Shown in pieces: positions 43,036-52,666 of a DNA stretch of 64,000 nucleotides. The stretch spans positions 2,615,501 to 2,679,500 of the forward strand of contig NZ_CP125619.1 in the NCBI RefSeq assembly GCF_030053115.1, given 5' to 3'. The translations under genes and the position numbers were made by a program. Source of the stretch: Pseudomonas svalbardensis. GTDB taxonomy: Bacteria > Pseudomonadota > Gammaproteobacteria > Pseudomonadales > Pseudomonadaceae. The first letter of the stretch is position 1. Each line of letters opens with the position of its first letter. The notes under the pieces were generated by a model. It was not told the DNA's origin and ran no database searches. It worked only from the letters and a program-made list of their open reading frames with translations.

Positions 43036-43051
43036 TACCTCCTTAGAGGTA
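43036..43051. promoter_or_regulatory. Candidate NarL site in narX-narK1 gap (site 2)
   Basis: TACCTCCTTAGAGGTA is a perfect 16-bp palindrome of two inverted heptamers spaced by 2 bases, upstream of narK1. Confidence 0.65.
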
Positions 43052-43089
43052 GACCGCACAAGCATAGGCCTATGCCCCCTAGGGCTTCG

Positions 43090-43103
43090 TTGACATGGAT
43101 CAA
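43090..43103. promoter_or_regulatory. ANR/DNR box upstream of narK1K2GHJI
   Basis: TTGACATGGATCAA matches the FNR/ANR consensus TTGAT-N4-ATCAA with one change. Its centre lies about 66 bases before the GTG start of narK1. Confidence 0.75.
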
Positions 43104-43161
43104 GTTTTTGCGGGGTTGGCCTCTCTAGTCTGCCGCCATGGCTAACTGACTGGAGAGCATT

Positions 43162-44466
43162 GTGAACCAACCGCATGTACGACAAGGCTTGGTGCTGGGC
43201 ATGAGCACACTGGCCTTCACTGTCTGTTTCATGGTCTGGATGATGTTTGCCGTGCTCGGGGTGCCGATCAAGGACCTTCTCCAGCTCAACGAAACCCAAT
43301 TCGGCCTGCTGGCGGCGACCCCGGTGCTGACCGGCTCGCTGGTGCGGTTGCCGCTGGGTCTGCTGACCGACCGCTTTGGCGGGCGCAGCGTGTTCTTCCT
43401 GTTGATGCTGGCCTGCGTGGCGCCGCTGTACCTGATCAGTCACGCCACCGCCTACTGGCAGTTCCTGGTGCTGGGCTTGTTCGTTGGGCTGGCCGGTGGT
43501 TCGTTCTCGGTCGGGATTGCCTACGTCGCCAAATGGTTCGACAAGGAGAATCAGGGCTTTGCGATGGGCATCTTCGGCGCCGGTAACGCCGGGGCTGCGG
43601 TGACCAAATTTCTCGCCCCGGCGCTGATCGCTGCCGGCAGCTGGCAGTTGGTGCCGAAAGTCTTCAGCGCGATCCTCTTTATTACGGCGCTGTTGTTCTG
43701 GTTCTTCAGCGCCGAAAACAAGGACCACCGCAGTGCCACCGGCGCCACCTTGCGTGAGCAATTGAGCTCGCTGAAGGACCCGGCGGTGTGGCGCTACTGC
43801 CAGTACTACTCGATCGTCTTCGGAGGTTATGTCGCCCTCGCGCTGTGGATGACCAAGTACTACGTGCAGGAATACGGTTTCAGCCTGCAAAGCGCGGCGC
43901 TGTTGGCGGCCTGTTTTTCCCTGCCCGGTGGCGTGCTGCGTGCGGTCGGCGGCTGGATGTCGGATCGCTGGGGTGCGCAAAGCGTGACCTGGTGGGTGTT
44001 GTGGGTCAGCTGGGTCTGCCTGTTCCTGCTCTCGTATCCCCAGACCCAACTGCAAGTGCAAACGGTCAACGGTCCGGTGGATTTCCACATCGGCCTCAAT
44101 CCCGCGCTGTTCACCGTGCTGCTGTTCGTCATGGGCATCGCCTTCGCTTTCGGCAAGGCCTCGGTCTTCAAATACATCGCCAACGACTACCCGAAAAACA
44201 TGGGCGCGGTGTCCGGCATCGTCGGCCTCGCCGGTGGCCTGGGCGGTTTCGTGCTGCCGATCTTGTTCGGCGCCCTGGTGGACCTCACCGGCGTGCGCTC
44301 TTCCTGCTTCATGTTGATGTACGGCGTGGTCTGGGTCTCCCTCACCTGGATGTACTTCAGCGAAATACGCAAAAGCGCGGTGCTGGGTAAAGCGCCGCTG
44401 CTGACCCCGTCCCCGATTTCCAGCATTGCCCTAGGAGAAGAACATGTCCGTTCTGCAAAAGCCTGA
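43162..44466 (+). CDS. narK1: Nitrate/nitrite transporter NarK1
   Basis: The 434-residue MFS protein has 12 transmembrane helices and the nitrate-porter signatures GNAGAAVTKF near residue 150 and GIVGLAGGLGGFVLP near residue 360. It resembles the type-1 nitrate/proton symporter branch. The start is GTG 43162 with GGAGAG upstream. It heads the nar operon and overlaps narK2 by 23 bases. Confidence 0.92.
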   Translation: MNQPHVRQGLVLGMSTLAFTVCFMVWMMFAVLGVPIKDLLQLNETQFGLLAATPVLTGSLVRLPLGLLTDRFGGRSVFFLLMLACVAPLYLISHATAYWQFLVLGLFVGLAGGSFSVGIAYVAKWFDKENQGFAMGIFGAGNAGAAVTKFLAPALIAAGSWQLVPKVFSAILFITALLFWFFSAENKDHRSATGATLREQLSSLKDPAVWRYCQYYSIVFGGYVALALWMTKYYVQEYGFSLQSAALLAACFSLPGGVLRAVGGWMSDRWGAQSVTWWVLWVSWVCLFLLSYPQTQLQVQTVNGPVDFHIGLNPALFTVLLFVMGIAFAFGKASVFKYIANDYPKNMGAVSGIVGLAGGLGGFVLPILFGALVDLTGVRSSCFMLMYGVVWVSLTWMYFSEIRKSAVLGKAPLLTPSPISSIALGEEHVRSAKA

Positions 44467-45841
44467 CAAAGGCCCGGTCATTCATGACTGGCGCCCCGAG
44501 GACCCAGCATTCTGGGGACGTAGCGGCAAACAGACCGCCACGCGCAACTTGTGGATTTCCATTCCTGCGCTGCTGCTGGCCTTTGCGGTGTGGATGGTCT
44601 GGAGCACGGTGATCGTGCGTCTGAACGCCATCGGTTTCACCTTCACCACTGACCAGTTGTTCTGGCTGGCGGCATTGCCGGGGCTGTCCGGGGCGACCTT
44701 GCGCGTCTTCTATTCCTTTATGGTGCCGATCTTCGGTGGCCGTCGCTGGACCGCCCTGAGCACCGCGTCACTGTTGTTGCCCTCGATCTGGATGGGCTTC
44801 GCCGTGCAGGACCCGAGCACCTCCTACAGCGTGTTCGTGTTGATTGCCTTGCTCTGCGGTTTTGGTGGCGGCAACTTTGCCTCGAGCATGTCCAACATCA
44901 GTTTCTTCTATCCCAAGTCGCAACAGGGCACAGCCCTTGGCCTCAACGCCGGGCTGGGTAACCTGGGCGTCTCGGTGATGCAGTTCTGTGTACCGCTGGT
45001 GATTACCTTCGGCGTGTTCGGTTTCATGGGCGGCTCGCCGCAAGCATTGCCGGACGGCGGTCAGTTGTGGTTGCAAAACGCCGGCTTCATCTGGGTGCCG
45101 TTCATTGTCTTGGTGACGGTGCTGGCCTGGTTCGGCATGAATGACCTGTCCAGTGCCCGTGCTTCCTTCAGCGAGCAAGCGGTCATCTTCAAACGCAAAC
45201 ACAACTGGCTGATGTGCTGGTTGTACCTGGCGACCTTCGGTTCGTTCATCGGTTTCTCCGCTGCGTTTCCGCTGCTGATCAAAACCTCTTTTCCTGATGT
45301 CATCGCGTTGAAATTCGCCTTCCTCGGCCCGTTGGTCGGTGCGCTGGTACGCCCATTGGGCGGCTGGCTGGCGGACAAGCTCGGCGGCGCGAAGGTGACC
45401 TTGTGGAACTTCGTGGCGATGATCGTGATGGTCTTCGGCGTCATGCACTTCCTGCCGCAGGACGGTGAGCCCGGCAACTTCTACGGCTATCTCGGCATGT
45501 TCATGCTGCTGTTCATTACCACGGGCATCGGCAACGGCTCCACCTTCCGCATGATCCCGGTGATCTTCCGCACCCAGCACGAAAAGGCCTCGGCCGGAAA
45601 ACCACCCGCCGTGCGCGAACAAGCGCTGAAGAATGCCGGCAAAGAGTCAGCCGCCGTCCTGGGCTTCAGTTCGGCCATGGGCGCCTTCGGTGCGTTCTTC
45701 ATTCCCAAATCCTTCGGCACTTCGATGGCCCAGACCGGCGGCCCGGAGATGGCCTTCTACATGTTCGTCGGCTTTTACCTGAGCTGCATCGTGGTGACCT
45801 GGTGGTGGTACGCGCGCAAAGGCGCCGCGACACCCTGCTGA
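44444..45841 (+). CDS. narK2: Nitrate/nitrite antiporter NarK2
   Basis: The 465-residue MFS protein is closer to E. coli NarK/NarU, thought to exchange nitrate for nitrite. It has GLNAGLGNLGVSVMQF near residue 165 and GFSSAMGAFGAFFIPK near residue 405. ATG 44444 is preceded by CTAGGAGAAG and overlaps narK1 by 23 bases. Together with narK1 it gives a two-transporter system, as in P. aeruginosa. Confidence 0.92.
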   Translation: MSVLQKPDKGPVIHDWRPEDPAFWGRSGKQTATRNLWISIPALLLAFAVWMVWSTVIVRLNAIGFTFTTDQLFWLAALPGLSGATLRVFYSFMVPIFGGRRWTALSTASLLLPSIWMGFAVQDPSTSYSVFVLIALLCGFGGGNFASSMSNISFFYPKSQQGTALGLNAGLGNLGVSVMQFCVPLVITFGVFGFMGGSPQALPDGGQLWLQNAGFIWVPFIVLVTVLAWFGMNDLSSARASFSEQAVIFKRKHNWLMCWLYLATFGSFIGFSAAFPLLIKTSFPDVIALKFAFLGPLVGALVRPLGGWLADKLGGAKVTLWNFVAMIVMVFGVMHFLPQDGEPGNFYGYLGMFMLLFITTGIGNGSTFRMIPVIFRTQHEKASAGKPPAVREQALKNAGKESAAVLGFSSAMGAFGAFFIPKSFGTSMAQTGGPEMAFYMFVGFYLSCIVVTWWWYARKGAATPC

Positions 45842-45911
45842 GTCGAGCCCGAATCCAACCATTGCGTGGGCGGGGCACAGACTCCGCGACAAAGCCTGAG
45901 AGGACTACACC

Positions 45912-48900
45912 GTGAGTCATTTACTGGATCAACTGAAGTTTTTCAATCGCAAGCAAAACGAGTTTTCCGACGGTCATGGCGAGACCCGCAAAGAGTCTCG
46001 CGACTGGGAGAACGTCTACCGTTCGCGCTGGCAGTACGACAAGATCGTGCGTTCCACCCACGGGGTGAACTGCACCGGTTCGTGCTCGTGGAAAATTTAC
46101 GTCAAGAACGGCCTGATCACCTGGGAAACCCAGCAGACCGACTACCCGCGTACCCGTAACGATCTGCCGAACCATGAGCCCCGTGGCTGCCCGCGTGGTG
46201 CCAGTTACAGCTGGTACATCTACAGCGCCAACCGGCTCAAGTACCCGAAAATCCGCAAGCCGTTGCTCAAGCTCTGGCGCGATGCGCGGCAAACCATGGC
46301 GCCGGTCGAAGCCTGGGCCAGCATCGTCGAGGACAAAGCCAAGGCCGACTCCTATAAAAGCAAGCGCGGCATGGGTGGCTTCATTCGCTCCAACTGGGAG
46401 GAAGTCAACGAGATCATCGCTGCCGCCAACGTCTATACGATCAAACAGTACGGCCCTGACCGGATCGTCGGTTTCTCGCCGATTCCAGCCATGTCGATGG
46501 TCAGCTATGCCGCAGGCTCGCGTTACCTGTCGCTGATCGGCGGCGCCTGCCTGAGTTTCTACGACTGGTACTGCGACTTGCCACCGGCCTCGCCGATGGT
46601 CTGGGGCGAGCAAACCGACGTGCCAGAATCGGCCGACTGGTACAACTCCAACTACATCATCGCCTGGGGCTCCAACGTCCCGCAGACCCGTACCCCCGAC
46701 GCGCACTTCTTTACCGAAGTCCGTTACAAGGGCACCAAGACAGTCGCGATCACCCCGGACTACTCGGAAGTCGCCAAACTCACCGACCTGTGGCTGAACC
46801 CTAAACAAGGCACCGATGCGGCGCTGGCCCAGGCGTTCAACCATGTGATCTTCAAAGAATTCCACCTGGACAAACCGAGCGCCTATTTCACCGACTACGC
46901 CAAGCGCTTCACCGATTTGCCGGTGCTGGTGCTGCTCAAGCAAATGGTCGACAAGGCACCAGGCGCCGGTTACCAGCCGGACCGCTTCCTGCGCGCCAGC
47001 GACCTGACCGACAACCTCGGCCAGGAAAACAACCCGGAATGGAAAACCATCGCCCTCGATGTCAGCGGCGAACTGGTGTCCCCTCAGGGTTCCATCGGTT
47101 ATCGCTGGGGCGAGAAGGGCAAGTGGAACATCCTGCCTCGTGAAGGCGGCGAAGGCCGTGAGATCGATCTGAAACTGAGCCTGATCGGCGATGACGTCGC
47201 CGAAGTGGCGTTCCCGTATTTTGCCGGCGAGTCCCACGAGCACTTCCAGCACGTGGCCGGCGATGCCGTGCAATACCGCCGCGTGCCAGTGCATAACGTG
47301 GTGCTGGCGGACGGCAGCGTGGCCAAAGTCGCCACTGTGTTCGACCTGTCGGCCGCCAACCTGGCCATTGATCGCGGCCTCGGTGGCGAAAACGTCGCCA
47401 AGGATTACGACGACGCCTCGGTGCCCGGCACCCCGGCGTGGCAGGAGCAGATCACCGGCGTCAGCCGCGAGAAAGCCATCCAGATTGCCCGTGAGTTCGC
47501 CGACAACGCCGACAAGACCAAGGGCCGCTCGATGATCATCGTCGGCGCGGCGATGAACCACTGGTACCACATGGACATGAACTACCGCGGGCTGATCAAC
47601 ATGCTCATGCTCTGCGGGTGTGTCGGTCAGACCGGTGGCGGTTGGGCACATTATGTCGGTCAGGAAAAACTCCGCCCGCAATGCGGCTGGCTGCCCCTGG
47701 CGTTCGGCCTGGACTGGAACCGTCCGCCTCGCCAAATGAACGGCACCAGCTTCTTCTACGCTCACAGTTCGCAGTGGCGCCACGAGAAGATGAGCATGCA
47801 CGATGTGCTCTCGCCGCTGGCCGATAAATCGCAATTCCCTGAGCATGCCCTGGACTACAACATCCGCGCCGAACGTGCCGGCTGGTTGCCCAGCGCACCG
47901 CAGCTCAACACTAACCCGCTGCACATTTGCCGCGACGCGGCTGCGGCCGGCATGGACCCGAAAGACTACGTGGTCAAGTCGCTGCAGGACGGTTCGCTGC
48001 GCTTCTCCTGCGAACAGCCGGACAGTCCGGTCAACTTCCCGCGCAACATGTTCATCTGGCGTTCCAACCTGCTGGGCTCCTCGGGCAAGGGCCACGAGTA
48101 CATGCTCAAGTACCTGCTGGGCACCAAAAACGGAGTGATGAACGAAGACATCGGCCAGGTCGGCGATTGCAAACCTGAAGAAGCCGAATGGGTGGACGAG
48201 GGCGCCATCGGCAAGCTCGACCTGGTCACCACGCTGGACTTCCGCATGTCCTCGACCTGCGTCTATTCCGACATCGTGTTGCCGACGGCAACCTGGTACG
48301 AAAAAGACGACATGAACACCTCGGACATGCACCCGTTCATTCACCCGTTGTCGGCCGCCATCGACCCGGCGTGGGAATCGCGTTCCGACTGGGAAATCTA
48401 CAAAGGCATCGCCAAGGCGTTTTCCAGCATGTCCGAAGGGCATTTGGGCGTTGAAAAGGACCTGGTGACCATCCCGCTAATGCACGACAGCGTCGGCGAG
48501 CTGGCCCAACCGTTTGGCGGCACCGACTGGAAAAGCGCCGGTGTGGCCCCGGAACCGGGCAAGAACGCACCGAACCTGCATGTGGTGGAGCGTGACTACC
48601 CGAACATCTACAAGCAGTTCTCGTCCCTCGGGCCATTGCTGGAGAAACACGGCAACGGCGGCAAAGGCATCAACTGGAACACCGAAGACGAAGTGAAATT
48701 CCTCGGTGAACTCAATCACAAAGAAGGCGATGCCGGTATCAGCCAGGGTCGGCCGAAAATCGACACGGCGATCGATGCCGCTGAAGTGATTCTGTCGCTG
48801 GCACCGGAAACCAACGGCCAGGTCGCCGTCAAGGCCTGGGCCGCGCTGTCGGAATTCACCGGCATCGACCACAGCCACCTGGCGCTGTCCAAAGCCCACG

Positions 48901-49685
48901 AGGCCATCCGTTTCCGCGACATTCAGGCACAGCCGCGCAAGATCATTTCCAGCCCGACCTGGTCGGGTCTCGAAGACGATCACGTCAGCTACAACGCCGG
49001 CTACACCAACGTTCACGAAGGAATCCCATGGCGCACCATCACCGGTCGCCAGCAGTTCTATCAGGATCACCCGTGGATGCAGGCGTTCGGCGAGCAACTG
49101 ATGAGTTATCGGCCGCCGGTCAACACCCGCACCATCGAAGGGGTGAAAGGCAAGCGCAGTAACGGCCACAAGGAAATCGTCCTGAACTGGATCACCCCGC
49201 ACCAGAAGTGGGGCATCCACAGCACCTACAGCGACAACCTGCTGATGCTCACCCTCAGCCGTGGCGGGCCGATTGTCTGGCTCTCGGAGAACGACGCGAA
49301 AAGCGCCGGTATCGAGGACAACGACTGGATCGAGTGCTTCAACATCAACGGTGCACTGACCGCCCGAGCGGTGGTCAGCCAACGGGTCAAGGACGGCATG
49401 GTGATGATGTACCACGCCCAGGAACGGATCGTGAACGTGCCCGGTTCGGAAACCACCAAGACCCGTGGCGGCCACCACAACTCGGTCACCCGCGTCGTGC
49501 TCAAACCGACCCACATGATCGGCGGCTATGCCCAGCAGGCGTACGGTTTCAACTATTACGGCACCGTCGGTTGCAACCGCGATGAGTTTGTCGTGGTGCG
49601 CAAAATGTCCAAAGTCGACTGGCTCGATGGTTCAAGTGGCGATGATCTGCCGCGTCCCCTGCCGACCGATATTGAGGAGAACTGA
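45912..49685 (+). CDS. narG: Respiratory nitrate reductase alpha subunit NarG
   Basis: The 1257-residue catalytic subunit binds bis-MGD molybdenum cofactor and a [4Fe-4S] cluster. It reduces nitrate to nitrite on the cytoplasmic face. The cluster region is HGVNCTGSCSWKIYVKNG near residue 55, and the Mo-ligating aspartate should be in YDWYCDLPPASPMVWGEQTD near residue 220. Length is close to E. coli NarG (1247). The start is GTG 45912 with AGAGGA upstream. It is the third gene of the nar operon. Confidence 0.97.
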   Translation: MSHLLDQLKFFNRKQNEFSDGHGETRKESRDWENVYRSRWQYDKIVRSTHGVNCTGSCSWKIYVKNGLITWETQQTDYPRTRNDLPNHEPRGCPRGASYSWYIYSANRLKYPKIRKPLLKLWRDARQTMAPVEAWASIVEDKAKADSYKSKRGMGGFIRSNWEEVNEIIAAANVYTIKQYGPDRIVGFSPIPAMSMVSYAAGSRYLSLIGGACLSFYDWYCDLPPASPMVWGEQTDVPESADWYNSNYIIAWGSNVPQTRTPDAHFFTEVRYKGTKTVAITPDYSEVAKLTDLWLNPKQGTDAALAQAFNHVIFKEFHLDKPSAYFTDYAKRFTDLPVLVLLKQMVDKAPGAGYQPDRFLRASDLTDNLGQENNPEWKTIALDVSGELVSPQGSIGYRWGEKGKWNILPREGGEGREIDLKLSLIGDDVAEVAFPYFAGESHEHFQHVAGDAVQYRRVPVHNVVLADGSVAKVATVFDLSAANLAIDRGLGGENVAKDYDDASVPGTPAWQEQITGVSREKAIQIAREFADNADKTKGRSMIIVGAAMNHWYHMDMNYRGLINMLMLCGCVGQTGGGWAHYVGQEKLRPQCGWLPLAFGLDWNRPPRQMNGTSFFYAHSSQWRHEKMSMHDVLSPLADKSQFPEHALDYNIRAERAGWLPSAPQLNTNPLHICRDAAAAGMDPKDYVVKSLQDGSLRFSCEQPDSPVNFPRNMFIWRSNLLGSSGKGHEYMLKYLLGTKNGVMNEDIGQVGDCKPEEAEWVDEGAIGKLDLVTTLDFRMSSTCVYSDIVLPTATWYEKDDMNTSDMHPFIHPLSAAIDPAWESRSDWEIYKGIAKAFSSMSEGHLGVEKDLVTIPLMHDSVGELAQPFGGTDWKSAGVAPEPGKNAPNLHVVERDYPNIYKQFSSLGPLLEKHGNGGKGINWNTEDEVKFLGELNHKEGDAGISQGRPKIDTAIDAAEVILSLAPETNGQVAVKAWAALSEFTGIDHSHLALSKAHEAIRFRDIQAQPRKIISSPTWSGLEDDHVSYNAGYTNVHEGIPWRTITGRQQFYQDHPWMQAFGEQLMSYRPPVNTRTIEGVKGKRSNGHKEIVLNWITPHQKWGIHSTYSDNLLMLTLSRGGPIVWLSENDAKSAGIEDNDWIECFNINGALTARAVVSQRVKDGMVMMYHAQERIVNVPGSETTKTRGGHHNSVTRVVLKPTHMIGGYAQQAYGFNYYGTVGCNRDEFVVVRKMSKVDWLDGSSGDDLPRPLPTDIEEN

Positions 49686-49686
49686 G

Positions 49687-51225
49687 ATGAAGATTCGCTC
49701 ACAAATCGGCATGGTTCTGAACCTGGACAAATGCATCGGTTGCCACACCTGTTCGATCACCTGCAAAAACGTCTGGACCAGCCGCGAAGGCATGGAATAC
49801 GCCTGGTTCAACAACGTCGAATCGAAACCCGGGATCGGCTACCCGAAAGAATGGGAAAACCAGGACAAGTGGAAGGGCGGCTGGATCCGCAATGCCAACG
49901 GCACGATCAACCCGCGCATCGGCGGTAAATTCCGCGTGTTGGCGAACATTTTCGCCAACCCGGACCTGCCGAGCCTCGACGACTACTACGAACCGTTCGA
50001 CTTCGATTACCAGCACCTGCACACCGCGCCGCTGGGCGAGCATCAACCCACCGCGCGCCCGCGTTCGCTGATCTCCGGCAAGCGCATGGAGAAAATCGAG
50101 TGGGGCCCGAACTGGGAGGAAATCCTCGGCACCGAATTCGCCAAGCGCCGCAAGGACAAGAACTTCGACAAGATCCAGGCGGACATTTACGGCGAGTACG
50201 AAAACACCTTCATGATGTATTTGCCGCGTCTGTGCGAGCACTGCCTCAACCCGACGTGCGCAGCGGCTTGCCCGAGCGGGGCGATCTACAAGCGTGAGGA
50301 AGACGGCATCGTCCTGATTGACCAGGAGAAATGCCGTGGCTGGCGCATGTGCATCAGCGGCTGCCCGTACAAGAAGATCTATTTCAACTGGAAGAGCGGC
50401 AAGTCCGAGAAATGCATCTTCTGCTACCCGCGTATCGAAGCCGGGATGCCGACTGTTTGCGCGGAAACCTGCGTCGGGCGCATCCGCTACCTCGGTGTGC
50501 TGCTGTATGACGCCGACCGGATCAGCGAAGTGGCGAGCACCGCCAATGAGCAGGACCTGTACGAGAAACAACTGGAGATCTTCCTCGATCCGAATGATCC
50601 GGCGGTGATTCGTCAGGCACTGGAAGACGGGGTACCGCAGTCGGTGATCGATTCAGCCCAACGTTCACCGGTCTACAAAATGGCCGTGGACTGGAAACTC
50701 GCACTGCCGCTGCACCCGGAATACCGCACCTTGCCGATGGTTTGGTACGTACCGCCGCTGTCGCCGATCCAGAACGCCGCCACTGCCGGCACCGTGGGTA
50801 TGAACGGGGTGATCCCGGATGTCGACAGCCTGCGCATTCCACTGAAGTACCTGGCCAACCTGCTGACGGCGGGCGATGAAAAACCGGTCAAGCGTGCGCT
50901 TAAACGCTTGCTGGCGATGCGCGCCTACAAACGTTCCGAGCAAGTCGACGGCGTTCAGGACCTGCAAGTGCTGGCGGATGTCGGCCTGAGCGTGGCCCAG
51001 GTCGAGGAGATGTATCGCTACCTGGCGATCGCCAACTACGAAGACCGTTTCGTGGTGCCGAGTGCCCACCGTGAAGACGCCATGAGCGATGCCTTCGCCG
51101 AGCGTTCCGGGTGCGGCTTCAGTTTCGGCAGCGGTTGCAGCGGCAGTTCCGACACCAACATGTTCGGCGCCAAGAAAGCCAACCGCCGCGACATCCTGAA
51201 AACCGTCCAGTTGTGGGAGGAATGA
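49687..51225 (+). CDS. narH: Respiratory nitrate reductase beta subunit NarH
   Basis: The 512-residue electron-transfer subunit carries four cysteine groups for one [3Fe-4S] and three [4Fe-4S] clusters: CIGCHTCSITC near residue 16, CEHCLNPTCAAACP, CRGWRMCISGCPYKK and CIFCYPRIEAGMPTVCAETC. The tryptophan in CRGWRMC marks the [3Fe-4S] site. Length is identical to E. coli NarH. ATG 49687 lies one base after the narG stop. Confidence 0.97.
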   Translation: MKIRSQIGMVLNLDKCIGCHTCSITCKNVWTSREGMEYAWFNNVESKPGIGYPKEWENQDKWKGGWIRNANGTINPRIGGKFRVLANIFANPDLPSLDDYYEPFDFDYQHLHTAPLGEHQPTARPRSLISGKRMEKIEWGPNWEEILGTEFAKRRKDKNFDKIQADIYGEYENTFMMYLPRLCEHCLNPTCAAACPSGAIYKREEDGIVLIDQEKCRGWRMCISGCPYKKIYFNWKSGKSEKCIFCYPRIEAGMPTVCAETCVGRIRYLGVLLYDADRISEVASTANEQDLYEKQLEIFLDPNDPAVIRQALEDGVPQSVIDSAQRSPVYKMAVDWKLALPLHPEYRTLPMVWYVPPLSPIQNAATAGTVGMNGVIPDVDSLRIPLKYLANLLTAGDEKPVKRALKRLLAMRAYKRSEQVDGVQDLQVLADVGLSVAQVEEMYRYLAIANYEDRFVVPSAHREDAMSDAFAERSGCGFSFGSGCSGSSDTNMFGAKKANRRDILKTVQLWEE

Positions 51226-51227
51226 GC

Positions 51228-51983
51228 ATGCAAATTCTCAAAGTGATTTCGCTGCTGCTCGATTACCCGACCGAGACGCTCATTAGCGGTCGCGACGAAC
51301 TGGAGCAAGCGATCATCCAGTCACGGGAAATCAGCCCGACGCAGCGTGGTGCGTTGTTCGAATTGCTCGAGCTGATCTGCGCCAATGACTTGATGGACGG
51401 GCAGGAGCACTACGGTGCGCTGTTCGGTCGGGGGCGCTCGTTGTCGCTGCTGTTGTTCGAGCATGTGCACGGTGAATCCCGCGACCGTGGCCAGGCGATG
51501 GTCGACATGATGGCGCAATACGAAGAAGCCGGTTTTGCCATCGGCGTCAAAGAGCTGCCCGATTACATCCCGCTGTACCTGGAGTTCCTGTCTACCCGCG
51601 AAGACATTGAGGCCCGCGAGGGCCTGGCGGATGTTTCGCACTTGCTGGCCTTGCTCGCGGCGCGTCTGGAAGAGCGTGAAAGCGCCTATGCCAGCTGCTT
51701 CCGGGCGCTGCTGCAAATTGCCGGGGCCGAGCCGCATCAGGCGGTCGCCGACCTGCGGGCGCAGGTCGCGGCCGAACCTCGCGACGACTCCCTCGAAGCC
51801 CTCGACAAGATCTGGGAAGAGGAGGCCGTGGACTTTCTCCAGGCCGAACAGCAGGACCGTTGCAGCTCACTGCCAAGCGCACCGGGCAAGGCCCGTGAGG
51901 AAAGCGCGGTGCCGTTGCATTGGGTGGATTTTCAGCATGAAGGGTTGGCCGCCGTGCCAGCCAAGGAGGTAGGCAATGTCTAA
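51228..51983 (+). CDS. narJ: Nitrate reductase maturation chaperone NarJ
   Basis: The 251-residue TorD-like chaperone helps insert the molybdenum cofactor into NarG before membrane attachment. Family features include LLLDYPTETL and LFEHVHGESRDRGQAMVDMMAQY near residue 80. I use ATG 51228 because GGGAGG is 7 bases upstream; ATG 51222 would be too close. It overlaps narI by 8 bases. Confidence 0.94.
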   Translation: MQILKVISLLLDYPTETLISGRDELEQAIIQSREISPTQRGALFELLELICANDLMDGQEHYGALFGRGRSLSLLLFEHVHGESRDRGQAMVDMMAQYEEAGFAIGVKELPDYIPLYLEFLSTREDIEAREGLADVSHLLALLAARLEERESAYASCFRALLQIAGAEPHQAVADLRAQVAAEPRDDSLEALDKIWEEEAVDFLQAEQQDRCSSLPSAPGKAREESAVPLHWVDFQHEGLAAVPAKEVGNV

Positions 51984-52656
51984 ATGGAACCTGTTGTTGT
52001 TCGGGGTCTATCCCTACGTCGCTTTGGCCATTTGCCTGATCGGCAGTTGGGCACGCTTCGACCTGTCGCAATACAGCTGGAAGGCAGGTTCGAGCCAGAT
52101 GCTCAACCAACGCGGCATGCGCGTGGCGAGCAATTTGTTCCATGTCGGTGTGCTGTTCGTGCTGGCCGGACACTTTGTCGGCTTGCTGACCCCAGCGTCG
52201 ATTTATCACCACGTGATCAGCACTGAGAACAAGCAGTTGCTGGCAATGGTCTCGGGCGGGTTCTTCGGCCTGCTATGCCTGATTGGCCTGCTGATGCTGG
52301 TTAACCGGCGGCTCAGCGACCCTCGGGTTCGCGCGACTTCCAGCCCTTCGGACATCCTGATTCTGCTGGTGCTGCTGGCGCAATTGCTGCTCGGTCTGCT
52401 GACCATCGTCGCGTCCACCGGCCACATGGACGGCTCGGTCATGGTGATGCTTGCCGATTGGGCACAGAACACCGTGCTGTTGCGTCCGGTGGAAGCCGCG
52501 GCGGCCATCGCGCCGGTCGGGCTGATCTACAAGTTGCATGTGTTTCTCGGTTTGACCCTGTTTGTGCTGTTCCCCTTCACCCGTCTCGTACACATGATCA
52601 GCGCACCGATCTGGTACCTGGGGCGTCGTTATCAAATCGTTCGTCAGAAGTACTGA
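51976..52656 (+). CDS. narI: Respiratory nitrate reductase gamma subunit NarI
   Basis: The 226-residue membrane cytochrome b has five transmembrane helices and anchors NarGH. It oxidises quinol and passes electrons through two b hemes. Heme-binding histidines are expected in SNLFHVGVLFVLAGHFVGL and in KLHVFLGLTLFVLFPFTRLVHMIS. Length equals E. coli NarI (225). Confidence 0.96.
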   Translation: MSKWNLLLFGVYPYVALAICLIGSWARFDLSQYSWKAGSSQMLNQRGMRVASNLFHVGVLFVLAGHFVGLLTPASIYHHVISTENKQLLAMVSGGFFGLLCLIGLLMLVNRRLSDPRVRATSSPSDILILLVLLAQLLLGLLTIVASTGHMDGSVMVMLADWAQNTVLLRPVEAAAAIAPVGLIYKLHVFLGLTLFVLFPFTRLVHMISAPIWYLGRRYQIVRQKY

Positions 52657-52666
52657 GGAGACAATC

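Noticed and set aside
45921..48443. 840-residue open frame antisense to narG
   Set aside because: Shadow of the strong codon bias of narG; composition is low-complexity, has no domain and no ribosome site.
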